Source: Anaerolineales bacterium (GTDB taxonomy: Bacteria; Chloroflexota; Anaerolineae; Anaerolineales; Villigracilaceae). From it: 64,000 nucleotides of DNA. Of the stretch, positions 1 through 7,773 are shown piece by piece. Under the pieces are notes generated by a model. The model saw nothing but the letters and a program-made list of their open reading frames with translations. It made no database searches and was not told where the DNA came from. Position 1 is the stretch's first letter. Every line of letters begins with the position of its first letter. Both the position numbers and the translations under genes were made by a program. Location: positions 186,001 through 250,000 of the forward strand of contig JAUXUL010000001.1 of assembly GCA_030680795.1 (NCBI GenBank), written 5' to 3'.

Positions 1-217
1 CATCAACTGCCGCGATTGACCCCGCATACGCAACCTGCGTCTGCAGCGCCATTTGGGTTTGCATGGCCTGTGTGGCAAGAAGGCGCACCTGGTCGCGTTG
101 GTTGTTCAAGCGGTTCAGTTCTTCAAGGCGTGAATTGAACTCAATCAGAAATAAGATCAAAACAAAAATCCCGGCAAAAATCGCTACGCGCCGAAAACTA
201 AAGGGAATCTGAGGCAT
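1..217 (-). CDS. FtsB/DivIC-like septum formation initiator (5' part, runs off the window)
   Basis: The minus strand reads from an ATG at 217 to the window edge. About 72 residues are visible: a short basic N-terminus, one membrane segment (about residues 10-24, rich in Ile/Phe/Leu/Val), then a Leu/Asn/Gln/Arg-rich stretch that looks like the start of a coiled coil (ELNRLNNQRDQVRLLATQ). This is the layout of small bitopic division proteins of the FtsB/DivIC family, which act at the septum with FtsL. It is divergent from rplI. The C-terminal part is outside the window, so the family is inferred from architecture only; another single-pass coiled-coil protein is possible. Confidence 0.55.
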   Translation of the reverse strand, partial: MPQIPFSFRRVAIFAGIFVLILFLIEFNSRLEELNRLNNQRDQVRLLATQAMQTQMALQTQVAYAGSIAAVD

Positions 218-244
218 ACCTTATCTTAATCGTATTTTGTTGCA

Positions 245-275
245 TTGGCAAGAAAGGATTTCTTTATGGTACAAT
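245..275 (+). promoter_or_regulatory. Candidate promoter of rplI
   Basis: TTGGCA at 245-250 and TACAAT at 270-275 are separated by 19 bp, longer than optimal. The -10 match is good and the -35 fair. It lies 60 bp upstream of rplI in the gap between divergent genes. Confidence 0.35.
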
Positions 276-338
276 CCTGCCCCGCAGGGCGTAGTACCCT
301 TCGTCCTGACATATCCTGCCAGAAAGGGCTTATAGAAA

Positions 339-902
339 ATGAAAGTATTGCTTGTTAAAGATGTTTACAAACTTGGACGCGCCGGGGATATTAAGAAAGT
401 AGCTGATGGCTTTGGCCGTAACTTCCTTATCCCGCAGGGATTTGCTGTGCTTGCCACCGAAGGCGCACTGAAGCAGATCCAGAAGATCAAGGCACAGGCT
501 GAGATCCGCCGCAGCGCTCAAAACGATGAACTCAAAGGTATTGCCGACCAGATCAAGGAAGTTACTCTTACCTTCCCGGCCAAGGCTGGTGATACCGGCA
601 AATTGTACGGTTCCATCACCAACCAGGATATCGCCACCGCGCTTTCCGAACAAATCCGCTTTGAAGTGAAACGCCAGCAGGTGGATATTCAACCCATCCG
701 CTCACTCGGCGAATTCATTGCCCGCATCCGCCTGACGATGGACCTCGTTCCAGAGATCAAGATCATCGTCCACCGCGAAGGTGAAAGTCTTGAAAGCGCA
801 ATGGAAAAAACGGAAGCTGAAACGGTTGAGAAACCTCAAAAGAGTTCTCATAAGCCAAAAGAAGTAGCTACGGCGGGAGAACCCGCTGCTACAACCGAAT
901 AA
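339..902 (+). CDS. rplI: 50S ribosomal protein bL9
   Basis: bL9 binds 23S rRNA near the L1 stalk base. The N-terminal RNA-binding domain is clear: MKVLLVKDVYKLGRAGDI followed by a GFGRNFLIPQG signature, then the long connecting helix (about 40-75) and the C-terminal domain (about 80-148). At 187 residues it is longer than the usual ~150. The excess is a C-terminal Glu/Lys/Ala/Pro-rich tail (about 150-187) that is probably disordered. The ATG at 339 follows AGAAAGGGCTTATAGAAA, a weak GGG-type ribosome binding site. It is followed 54 bp later by the RodZ-like gene, which appears to have its own promoter. Confidence 0.95.
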   Translation: MKVLLVKDVYKLGRAGDIKKVADGFGRNFLIPQGFAVLATEGALKQIQKIKAQAEIRRSAQNDELKGIADQIKEVTLTFPAKAGDTGKLYGSITNQDIATALSEQIRFEVKRQQVDIQPIRSLGEFIARIRLTMDLVPEIKIIVHREGESLESAMEKTEAETVEKPQKSSHKPKEVATAGEPAATTE

Positions 903-944
903 GAACAACATCCCATCACCGGCGTAAGTCGGTGATGTTTGTAA

Positions 945-950
945 TACAAT
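945..950 (+). promoter_or_regulatory. -10 element giving a leaderless RodZ-like mRNA
   Basis: TACAAT ends 6 nt before the ATG at 957, so transcription would start at or next to the start codon. There is no Shine-Dalgarno sequence. The same spacing recurs at other genes of the window. Confidence 0.45.
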
Positions 951-956
951 ACAACC

Positions 957-2654
957 ATGCCAGAATCAATTGGTCAACGCCTGAAACAGATGCGCGAAGC
1001 CCGCTATCTCACGCTTGAAAAAGCGTCGGATGATACGCGCATTCGCGTAATTTTTTTGCAGGCATTGGAAGCGGATGATTACTCTGTCATACCATCTGCC
1101 GCGCAGGGGCGTGGATTTTTGCGGAACTATGCCGAATACCTCGGTCTCAATATGGATGAGATGATCGCAGACATTCAGAAAAATGCGCCTGCCCCCGCCG
1201 AAGTAAGCGGACCTCTGCCGCAGGTCAACCTCGTTGAAACAGAAATCCCTCCATTAACCGATTCACAGGATGAAAAAAAAGCGCCTCCTTTCTGGACCGT
1301 TTGGTTTGCCCGCCGTCCGAAAGCAGAATCGGTGACTGAGACAGAATCCACCCTTCGACAGGCTCAGGACAACGCCGAACCTGTGCTGGAAGAATCTCCC
1401 GCTCCAATTGCAGAAACTGAAGAAATGGAACAACCCAAGCCGCACGGCAGGAAGAAAAAGAAAATTGAAGAAGAGCCTCCCCCGCCAGCAGAAGGGACGG
1501 AAATAAAAGCCGAAGCTGCGACTCTGCCGCTTGAGATTGAGCAGGTTGAGGTTAAGGATGAGGCGAAACCGGGTCTCATATCGAAGTTAATTTCCTTTAT
1601 CCATTTCCGAAAGAAAAAAGAATTAGATACTGTCCCTGAAATTGAAGAGGAAAGCGCACCCGCGATGGAGTCGGAAATAATAACGCCAGCCCTGCCTGCG
1701 GATGTGATCTTTGCGGAGATTGGCGTGCAGTTGCGTGCGCGGCGTGAGTTGATCAGCCTGACCGTTGAAGAAGTGGAACGTCATACGCGTTTACGCGCAG
1801 TGTTTGTAAAGGCTTTGGAGGCAGGCTTGTTCGATAAATTGCCTTCACCCGTACAAACGCGCGGGATGCTTGCAAATTATTCAACTTTTCTTGGCCTGGA
1901 TGCCGATGTTATTTTGTTGCGCTTTGCGGATGCATTACTGGCCAGGCGGCGTGAGAAGTATGCGGAAACGCCGCGTGAAAAGATACAGATGGAAGTGGTC
2001 CCATCCATGCCGCTCCTGCGGACTTTTATTGCAGGTGATCTGATCTTTGGTTTGTTGATGATCGTCATTCTGGTTGCGCTTGCAATTTGGGGCGTGGGAC
2101 GCGTGGCCAGTTCGCAGGATGATCGAAATCAAATTGTCCAGCCTGCTGCGCCTGCAATCGTGGATGTGCTTGGCGATGCGCCCCTGCCGACCGCTTCTTT
2201 GGAATTAACCTTTGTGGCGGTTGCTGATAATCCGTTGGTTACATCCCCCGCTGGGGAGGCGCTCACTACGCCGGATGCGCCGACTCCGGGCACGAATGCG
2301 AATGTGGTGGTCAGCGTCTTTGCTGTGGAACGCACTTTTGTGAGGATTTCAGTGGATGGGGCAGTAGCTTTTGAAGGGCGCATGGCTCCGCGTGAGATGA
2401 AAGTTTTTGAAGCCGATAACCAGGTTGTGGTACTGACCGGTAATGCTGCGGCAATCCGAGTCACTTATAATGGGCGTGATCTTGGTTTGATGGGCGGTGT
2501 GGGCCAGGTAGTGAGCCGCGTCTATTTGATCTCCGGGGTTGTCACGCCGACCGCAACGATTCCGCCAACGCCGACCACTACGCGTACCCCGCTGGTCACA
2601 CCGACATTGACGCCTACAATTACCCCAACTGTGACTCCGCCGGATGGCGGTTAG
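957..2654 (+). CDS. RodZ-like protein with two helix-turn-helix domains and one membrane span
   Basis: Two Cro/C1-type HTH_25 domains are visible: residues about 5-75 (GQRLKQMREARYLTLEKASDD, ending in a GRGFLRNYAEYLGL signature) and about 255-325 (GVQLRARRELISLTVEEVE, then TRGMLANYSTFLGL). They are separated by a charged, low-complexity linker. A membrane segment follows (about 356-380), then an extracytoplasmic RodZ C-terminal-like domain (about 415-525) and a Thr/Pro tail. RodZ family proteins link the cytoskeleton and cell wall or act as membrane regulators; the tandem HTH arrangement is unusual. Residues about 132-140 are encoded by an intergenic-type palindromic repeat fragment (1351-1376) in the disordered linker. 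565 residues. The precise role is not shown by the sequence. Confidence 0.85.
   Translation: MPESIGQRLKQMREARYLTLEKASDDTRIRVIFLQALEADDYSVIPSAAQGRGFLRNYAEYLGLNMDEMIADIQKNAPAPAEVSGPLPQVNLVETEIPPLTDSQDEKKAPPFWTVWFARRPKAESVTETESTLRQAQDNAEPVLEESPAPIAETEEMEQPKPHGRKKKKIEEEPPPPAEGTEIKAEAATLPLEIEQVEVKDEAKPGLISKLISFIHFRKKKELDTVPEIEEESAPAMESEIITPALPADVIFAEIGVQLRARRELISLTVEEVERHTRLRAVFVKALEAGLFDKLPSPVQTRGMLANYSTFLGLDADVILLRFADALLARRREKYAETPREKIQMEVVPSMPLLRTFIAGDLIFGLLMIVILVALAIWGVGRVASSQDDRNQIVQPAAPAIVDVLGDAPLPTASLELTFVAVADNPLVTSPAGEALTTPDAPTPGTNANVVVSVFAVERTFVRISVDGAVAFEGRMAPREMKVFEADNQVVVLTGNAAAIRVTYNGRDLGLMGGVGQVVSRVYLISGVVTPTATIPPTPTTTRTPLVTPTLTPTITPTVTPPDGG
1351..1376 (+). repeat. Repeat fragment (TTCGACAGGCTCAGG type) inside the RodZ-like gene
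   Basis: CCCTTCGACAGGCTCAGGAC matches the half-palindrome of a short repeat that is common between genes in many bacteria (from memory). Here it is translated in frame as LRQAQDNAE in the linker after the first HTH domain. Confidence 0.5.
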
Positions 2655-2721
2655 GTTATTTTTCTGGTGCTTCTTGCGCCGAGGACGGCGGCTTGAGCAA
2701 GAGCCGGATGGCGGTTAGGTT
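2639..2721 (+). repeat. Small palindromic insertion flanked by an exact 19-bp direct repeat
   Basis: GCCGGATGGCGGTTAGGTT occurs at 2639-2657 and again at 2703-2721. The first copy contains the TAG stop (2652-2654) of the RodZ-like gene. The 45 bp between the copies contain GAGGACGGCGGCTTGAGCAA, a sequence also related to the insertion after folC (11219-11271). The exact flanking duplication suggests insertion with target duplication, or tandem duplication, at the gene end. Confidence 0.65.
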
Positions 2722-2744
2722 TAATTTATGGTTAGGAAAATAAT

Positions 2745-4127
2745 GTGACAAAAAATACTTTTCATTTGGTTTCCCTGGGCTGCGCAAAGAATACAGTCGA
2801 TTCTGATTCGATGGCGCAGTTGCTTTTGCGTGACGGTTACCGTTCCATGGATGACCCGTCAAAGGCGGCTGTATTGATCGTGAACACCTGCGGTTTTATT
2901 GGCCCTGCGAAAGAGGAATCCTATCGCGTCTTGGATGAGCTTGCAAAATCAAAACTCGATGGGCAGGTGTTGATTGCGGCCGGCTGCCTGACACAACGCT
3001 ATGGTGTGGAAGTTGCCCGGAAAGTGCCCGGCATTGACGGCATTCTCGGCACGCGCCGCTGGATGGATATTGTGCAGGTGGTGCGCGAGGTTCGCAAAGG
3101 CCCGCACCCTGAGCCGATCTATCATTTGCCTGAAACAGCAACAGTTGGTACGGATGAATACGATGCTTTGCGTGTCAGTATTGCCGGTGCGAGCGCCTAC
3201 ATCAAAGTGGCGGATGGCTGCCGCCGTCCCTGCGCCTTTTGCGCAATCCCATTGATTAAAGGCACGGCGGTTTCCCGCCCTATTGAGTCGATTATTCATG
3301 AAGCGCGCACCTTACGTGATGCCGGCCTGCGCGAACTGGTGTTGATCGCGCAAGATACAACGGATTATGGTCACGACCTGGGCATGAAGGACGGCCTCGC
3401 TATTTTGCTTGAACGATTATGTGACGAAGTGGCGGAACCAGCCCCCCTTCATGGGGGGAGCGAGGGGGGACTGGATTGGATTCGTGTGATGTACGCTTAT
3501 CCGGGTTATGTCAAAGATCGTTTGATCGAGGTGATGGCAACGCGCAAGCAGGTTTTGCCTTATCTGGATATGCCGCTTCAGCACGCGCACCCAAAAACCT
3601 TGTATCGCATGATGCGCCCGTCCAACATGGATTGGGTGTATAAAACGCTTGGAAAAATGCGCGAGGCGGTGAAAGACCTGTCCATGCGGACTACATTCAT
3701 CGTTGGGTATCCCGGCGAAACAGAAGAAGAATTCCAGGCTCTGTATGATTTCGTGAAAGAGATTCGATTTGATCGCGTCGGCACATTCCAATTTTCCTTC
3801 GAGCCAGGCACAACCTCCGCGCCTCTAGGTGACCCCGTGCCTGCTCCGGTTAAACAGGAAAGATACGAACGCCTGATGGAACTCCAGCAGAACATTTCGC
3901 TTCAGGTAAATCAGTCCTATGTCGGCAAGACACTGGATGTGTTGGTGGAGGGATTTGATAACGGCCTATCCATTGGCAGGTCTTATCGCGATGCGCCCGA
4001 AATTGACGGCCTGGTCTTAGTTGAAGGACAGGCAAAAGTAGGCGCGATCGTGCCAGTCAGGATCAGCGGCGCCATGGCTTATGATCTGACAGGCGCACTG
4101 GTCGAGCCAGCTTTGATAAAACTGTAA
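2745..4127 (+). CDS. rimO: Ribosomal protein uS12 methylthiotransferase RimO
   Basis: Radical-SAM methylthiotransferase that adds a methylthio group to an aspartate of ribosomal protein uS12. The UPF0004 domain (about 4-125) carries the cluster cysteines in LGCAKNTVDS, NTCGFIGPAKEES and AAGCLTQRYG. The radical-SAM CxxxCxxC is CRRPCAFC at about 160-167. A TRAM domain forms the C-terminus (about 395-458), with EGFDNGLSIGRSYRDAPEIDG typical of RimO rather than MiaB. The start is GTG at 2745 behind TTAGGAAAATAAT; the overlapping ATG at 2743 is followed at once by a stop. About 13 residues encoded by a palindromic repeat (3438-3474) sit before LDWIRVMYAYP. 460 residues, slightly long for the family. 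Confidence 0.95.
   Translation: MTKNTFHLVSLGCAKNTVDSDSMAQLLLRDGYRSMDDPSKAAVLIVNTCGFIGPAKEESYRVLDELAKSKLDGQVLIAAGCLTQRYGVEVARKVPGIDGILGTRRWMDIVQVVREVRKGPHPEPIYHLPETATVGTDEYDALRVSIAGASAYIKVADGCRRPCAFCAIPLIKGTAVSRPIESIIHEARTLRDAGLRELVLIAQDTTDYGHDLGMKDGLAILLERLCDEVAEPAPLHGGSEGGLDWIRVMYAYPGYVKDRLIEVMATRKQVLPYLDMPLQHAHPKTLYRMMRPSNMDWVYKTLGKMREAVKDLSMRTTFIVGYPGETEEEFQALYDFVKEIRFDRVGTFQFSFEPGTTSAPLGDPVPAPVKQERYERLMELQQNISLQVNQSYVGKTLDVLVEGFDNGLSIGRSYRDAPEIDGLVLVEGQAKVGAIVPVRISGAMAYDLTGALVEPALIKL
3438..3474 (+). repeat. Palindromic repeat inserted in frame in rimO
   Basis: CCAGCCCCCCTTCATGGGGG plus the following AGCGAGGGGGGACTGG forms a near-palindrome of the C-tract/G-tract kind usual between genes. 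It is translated as EPAPLHGGSEGG without breaking rimO. Confidence 0.7.
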
Positions 4128-4135
4128 TTTGCTTA

Positions 4136-4221
4136 ATAATTGACCTTACGCAGAATTCTCCCTCACCCCCAACCCTTCCCCCGAAGGGAAAGGGATCTGG
4201 TGAGGCGCGTAAGGTGAGTTA
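4136..4221. repeat. TIR-bounded small repeat element, copy A
   Basis: The left end TGACCTTACGCA (4141-4152) and right end GCGTAAGGTGAGTTA are inverted copies, related to the ends of the elements at 13781-13892 and 42545-42658. The interior is different: a CTCACCCCCAACCCTTCCCC palindrome. It starts about 9 bp after the rimO stop. Confidence 0.6.
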
Positions 4222-4262
4222 AAAAAAGAGACCTTTGCTTCTCATGGCAAAGGTCTCTTTTT
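4221..4262. terminator. Bidirectional intrinsic terminator between rimO and the CopD-like gene
   Basis: AAAGAGACCTTTGC (4225-4238) pairs perfectly with GCAAAGGTCTCTTT (4247-4260) around an 8-nt loop. A-tracts on one side and T-tracts on the other serve both convergent genes. Confidence 0.85.
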
Positions 4263-4264
4263 GA

Positions 4265-4771
4265 TTACGATACTCTTGCGACAGCGGTGGCTCCGAGGAT
4301 CAATGCAGAGAGCAATAAATTGATCCGCAAAAGATTTACTTCTTTTCTTTGCAGTATGGCGAGTTCCTCTTCATCCGCTTTTCCTTTTTTCATCAGCGTG
4401 CGCTGAATGGCGGGAAGCACTTCCCAGGTTTGAATGGCACTGACCACGACCATGATGACAGCCAGTCCATGTTTGATGAGGATTGCGAATGACCATTGTG
4501 TGCTGAGCGAGAGAAAGCCGTCGTAGTGCGGGCTGGTGCTCAATTGGAAGAGGCCTGTCACGAGTAATAATCCCATGCAGAACCAGGCCAGCGGCTCGAG
4601 TCTTTTTTGAAGGGCGGCGATAAAGCTGAGTTGGTCGGCCAGTTTCAAGGTCCGTTGGGAAGCGGGCAGGACCAGGATGTTGATCGCGGCGAGGCTTCCA
4701 ATCCATGTGACGGTTGCCAGCATGTGAAGCCAGAAGATGATCGCCAGTATCCAGGCAGAGGGTGTGACCAT
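4265..4771 (-). CDS. CopD-like four-helix membrane protein
   Basis: 168 residues with four hydrophobic segments (about 8-30, 55-77, 88-110, 146-165). The conserved-looking start of helix 1, FWLHMLATVTWIGSLAAINI, and a His in HGLAVIMVVVSAIQTW recall the PcoD/CopD family of copper-resistance membrane proteins, though many such homologues have no demonstrated copper role. The cytoplasmic loop 115-145 is Lys/Glu-rich. Translation starts at ATG 4771, 3 bp after the TPR gene, so the two form one unit. The substrate is unknown; copper transport is only suggested by family. Confidence 0.65.
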   Translation of the reverse strand: MVTPSAWILAIIFWLHMLATVTWIGSLAAINILVLPASQRTLKLADQLSFIAALQKRLEPLAWFCMGLLLVTGLFQLSTSPHYDGFLSLSTQWSFAILIKHGLAVIMVVVSAIQTWEVLPAIQRTLMKKGKADEEELAILQRKEVNLLRINLLLSALILGATAVARVS

Positions 4772-4774
4772 GGA

Positions 4775-5806
4775 TTATGGGGTTGGTGTAGGTTCTGCTG
4801 TTGGCGCTGCTTCCGTTGTGGCAATGGTGGTAGGCTCGATAATCGCGGTTGGCAGGTAACATTGTTGGAAGGCCTGGTTGGAGTTATTTGCTGAGGCTGC
4901 CTCCAACGCGCCCATGGCAGCTGCGATTTGATATTGTTCATAGGCGGCGCAGTATTCCTGGCGCAGGAAGAGATCATCACCATAGCGCATGGACGCGATA
5001 AAGTATCGTTGTGAGGCGGTCATGGTGCCGTCCCAGAGAGAGGGCCAGCCGGCGCTTACTTCGATGAAGTATTGCACTGCCTGCCGCCAGTCCAGTTCCC
5101 AGAAACTTGCGCCGGTGATGTATGCGCGCGCGGCCTCACGAAGACCGATGGCTGAGTTATCCAATGGGCCGAAGCGTTCGGCTAAGGTCAGGTGATAGAT
5201 GCCGCCTTCAAGATTGCCTTGTTTTGTGATCAGATCGTATCCGTAATTGCGCAAGGCAAAGTAATACATGCCGTCCACTTGCGCGGTTTTGTAGCTCTTG
5301 TCCAGTTTGCGGATGGTATCCAGTGCTGAGAGCGCAGCGGGCCAATCCTGCGCAAGAATAAGTTGTTGGGCGCGTTGAAATGCATTTTCTGCGCCGCTGA
5401 AATCAGGCGTGGCTGTGAGGGTAGGAGTTGGAGCAGGGGTGGGGATGGAACTCAATACCAAAACCTCGGTTAATTTCCCTTGTGCGCCGGGGAAACCCGG
5501 ATCGTTCTTAATAATGAATTCGAGGCGCTGCCGTGCGTTTTCATAACGCCCGAATTCAATATCCACCAGCGCAAAGGAGAATTGTTCAGAAAGTTGTTGT
5601 GAAATAATGGCGTCTTCCGCGGCTTTGCGGGTTCCAATACCGGAAGAATATCCGCCAAATCCGCCCAGCCCGACGAGTAGGAGAAAGCCCAGGATACTGA
5701 TAAGGATGGAACGCCAGCGCGGGGTTTTTTTAACAGGCTTGATCGGTTGGGTGTCATCTTCCTTGAAAGGTTGAAGGGGTTGTGTGTTTCCAGTTTGTTC
5801 AGACAT
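4775..5806 (-). CDS. Membrane-anchored TPR-type protein of unknown function
   Basis: 343 residues: a short cytoplasmic N-terminus rich in Gln/Pro/Lys, one membrane segment (about 34-53, SILGFLLLVGLGGFGGYSSG), then an extracytoplasmic region of helical repeats (ALVDIEFGRYENARQRLEFI and FQRAQQLILAQDWPAALSAL look like tetratricopeptide units). Low-complexity Pro/Thr segments lie at about 120-135 and at the C-terminus. It heads an operon with the CopD-like gene. No catalytic motif is visible. A TATAAT 7 nt before the ATG (5814-5819) suggests a leaderless transcript. Confidence 0.65.
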   Translation of the reverse strand: MSEQTGNTQPLQPFKEDDTQPIKPVKKTPRWRSILISILGFLLLVGLGGFGGYSSGIGTRKAAEDAIISQQLSEQFSFALVDIEFGRYENARQRLEFIIKNDPGFPGAQGKLTEVLVLSSIPTPAPTPTLTATPDFSGAENAFQRAQQLILAQDWPAALSALDTIRKLDKSYKTAQVDGMYYFALRNYGYDLITKQGNLEGGIYHLTLAERFGPLDNSAIGLREAARAYITGASFWELDWRQAVQYFIEVSAGWPSLWDGTMTASQRYFIASMRYGDDLFLRQEYCAAYEQYQIAAAMGALEAASANNSNQAFQQCYLPTAIIEPTTIATTEAAPTAEPTPTP

Positions 5807-5813
5807 GATGGTA

Positions 5814-5819
5814 ATTATA
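5814..5819 (-). promoter_or_regulatory. -10 element for a leaderless TPR-protein mRNA
   Basis: On the minus strand TATAAT lies 7 nt before the ATG at 5806, and no ribosome binding site is seen. Confidence 0.45.
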
Positions 5820-5877
5820 CTTCCCTTTGAATTGGCGAAATTTTTTCTTATCTGCGTTTTATTTCATCCCGTAGGTT

Positions 5878-5956
5878 ACGCTCCCTCACCCTCTCCCGTT
5901 TTTGGGAGAGGGGACTCCCTTCCCCGTTCGTCGGGGAAGGGTTGGGGATGGGGCGA
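5878..5956. repeat. Double C-tract palindromic repeat
   Basis: CTCACCCTCTCCCGTTTTTG pairs with GGAGAGGGG, and CCTTCCCCGTTCGTCGGGG forms a second hairpin ending in AAGGGTTGGGG. It belongs to the CTCACCCC(A)ACCC family that is also seen at 4160, 20740 and 50330. It fills the gap between murJ and the TPR gene and may terminate murJ. Confidence 0.6.
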
Positions 5957-5957
5957 A

Positions 5958-7493
5958 TTACAAATTAAAAAGCTGCTTCGCATCAGACCAGACAATCGCC
6001 AGCGCGATCAATCCGCCAATGACCATGCCGATCAGTGCGGTGACAATGGCGCCGCCGGGCAAGTATAACGCAACAGCATAGGTGATCGCTCCACCGATGA
6101 CAGCCGCAATCAGCCCTTTGACTACCGCGCCGCCCACGCGGATCGACTCATGCGTGCGTTTGGATAACCAACCGAACAAGACGATGGCTTCTATTAATAA
6201 AGCGATCTCTGCAAAGGCAATGATCGGCGCGCCGATCCCTTTGAAGAATGCAAGTCCTATAATGCCAATTCCCAGGAACATGGCGAGACGCAATATCACA
6301 GTGTAAAGCGGGAACATGGGTTCCTTGCGTGCATAAAAGGAACGTGCCGCGATTTCGTGGATCGAGTAGCCTGTCAGTGTCATCAAATAGGCGCGGGTTG
6401 TCCATGTGATCAGGGTAGAGGTGGCTTCGTCGAAGCCGAAGACTCCGCGCACGAGTGGGTGAATCCCAGCCGCCATGACCGCCGTGATCGGGATGGTGAG
6501 TGAGATCAAAACCCGCAGGGCGCGTTCGATCGTTGAGCGGAACTCTGCCCAGTCGCCGCGCGAAGCGAGTTCTGAAAGTGTCGGTAACATTGCGGTGGCA
6601 ATCGCAGTCCCAAGAATGGTCTCAGGCACTTGCATGATCATCCAGCCATAAGTAAGTGAAGTCACCGCGCCGACCTGGTCGAGTCGTGAGGCTAAATTAT
6701 CACGTGCCAGTACAATGATCTGAATTCCGCCCATAGTCAATAAACGCGGCCCCATTAATTTCAAGGCTTCAATCAAACCTGAGTGACGTAAATCCAACGA
6801 CGGAGTCCAGCGGAAGCCGAATTTAACCAACGCGGGAATTTGAATGAGCAGGTGCATCGCTGCGCCGAGGATGACGCCATAGACGAGTCCATGAATGCCA
6901 AATAGCGGTACAAGAAAGATCGCGCCGAAGATCTGGCCGATGTTATACATGCTGGGCGCAATGGCAGGAAAAACAAAATGTTGATTCGCTTGCAGCGAAG
7001 CCATCACCAAACCGCTGATCGAAAAAATGATCGTGCCAATCAGGTTCAAGCGCATAAGTTCCGCGAGCAATGCGCGTTGTTCCTGCCCAAAACCAGGTGC
7101 GATGCCGAGTTTCGCATCCACGAGCGGTTGTGCGAAGACGGCGATCAGAATGGCAATTGAACCTGTCACCAGAAAGGCAACGTTTGCCACGCGCGAAAAC
7201 AGATCCCACGCAGCGGCGCGATCTTTGGTGGTGAGATACTCTGTCAGTAATGGGATGAATGCCATTGCCAATGCGCCGCCAGAGATGAGTGCGAACAGCA
7301 CATCAGGTAAATTATTCGCGGCATTGAATGTATCCAACAAATGCACTGAATCTGAATATTGCCGCGAGATAATGCCCGTGCGAACGAAGGCGAGAACTTT
7401 GTCTATTAAGAAAAAGAAGGCGATGATGAGGGAGTTACGGGTAAGCCGTGAAAGTTTTCTCATTTGGGTTTCAATGTTCAAACGTTCTAACAT
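5958..7493 (-). CDS. murJ: Lipid II flippase MurJ (MviN)
   Basis: About 511 residues with some 13-14 hydrophobic helices and the MurJ/MviN fold of the MOP exporter superfamily, which moves lipid-linked peptidoglycan precursor across the membrane. The N-terminal region with LIDKVLAFVRTGIISRQYSD and the NNLPDVLFALISGGALAMAF segment are typical. The start is uncertain: ATG at 7493 (MLERLNIE), a TTG 6 bp upstream, or a later ATG before RKLSRLTRNS. None has a good ribosome binding site. It follows a small CxxC protein gene by about 11 bp, probably in the same transcript. Confidence 0.9.
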   Translation of the reverse strand: MLERLNIETQMRKLSRLTRNSLIIAFFFLIDKVLAFVRTGIISRQYSDSVHLLDTFNAANNLPDVLFALISGGALAMAFIPLLTEYLTTKDRAAAWDLFSRVANVAFLVTGSIAILIAVFAQPLVDAKLGIAPGFGQEQRALLAELMRLNLIGTIIFSISGLVMASLQANQHFVFPAIAPSMYNIGQIFGAIFLVPLFGIHGLVYGVILGAAMHLLIQIPALVKFGFRWTPSLDLRHSGLIEALKLMGPRLLTMGGIQIIVLARDNLASRLDQVGAVTSLTYGWMIMQVPETILGTAIATAMLPTLSELASRGDWAEFRSTIERALRVLISLTIPITAVMAAGIHPLVRGVFGFDEATSTLITWTTRAYLMTLTGYSIHEIAARSFYARKEPMFPLYTVILRLAMFLGIGIIGLAFFKGIGAPIIAFAEIALLIEAIVLFGWLSKRTHESIRVGGAVVKGLIAAVIGGAITYAVALYLPGGAIVTALIGMVIGGLIALAIVWSDAKQLFNL

Positions 7494-7504
7494 TGTCAAC
7501 GATA

Positions 7505-7711
7505 TTAATGCTCATGCGGTTGCGAGTCGGCGGGCGGCGCGATCTCCACGCCAGGTAATTTGTCTGCAAGCAGGTGAATCTTATGGATCAAAACCGGGAA
7601 ACATTGCGCGCAAATATATTTTGGTGCACTTTTGAAGGACAGAGTTATCAATGGAATTTGTTCGTCTGTGCGATTGCAATTCATACACACTTTTTCATTT
7701 TGTTCGTTCAT
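7505..7711 (-). CDS. Small double-CxxC (zinc-ribbon-like) protein
   Basis: 68 residues with two CxxC pairs (C9/C12 and C34/C37), consistent with one structural zinc site, followed by a helix (PVLIHKIHLLADKLPG) and a Pro/His-rich tail. The ATG is preceded by GGAGAAACC. It is immediately upstream of murJ on the same strand. No function can be assigned; small cytoplasmic zinc ribbons of this kind are usually annotated as hypothetical. Confidence 0.7.
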   Translation of the reverse strand: MNEQNEKVCMNCNRTDEQIPLITLSFKSAPKYICAQCFPVLIHKIHLLADKLPGVEIAPPADSQPHEH

Positions 7712-7730
7712 GGTTTCTCCAATCGTTGTA

Positions 7731-7768
7731 TGTCATTGCGTCGGGAAGAACGGCTCCTCGCAATGACA
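7731..7768. repeat. TGTCATTGCG...CGCAATGACA palindromic repeat
   Basis: TGTCATTGCG (7731-7740) and CGCAATGACA (7759-7768) are perfect inverted ends around GTCGGGAAGAACGGCTCC-like sequence. Related copies lie at 53804, 58896 and 61298. It separates the SDR gene from the small CxxC gene. Confidence 0.7.
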
Positions 7769-7773
7769 TGATT

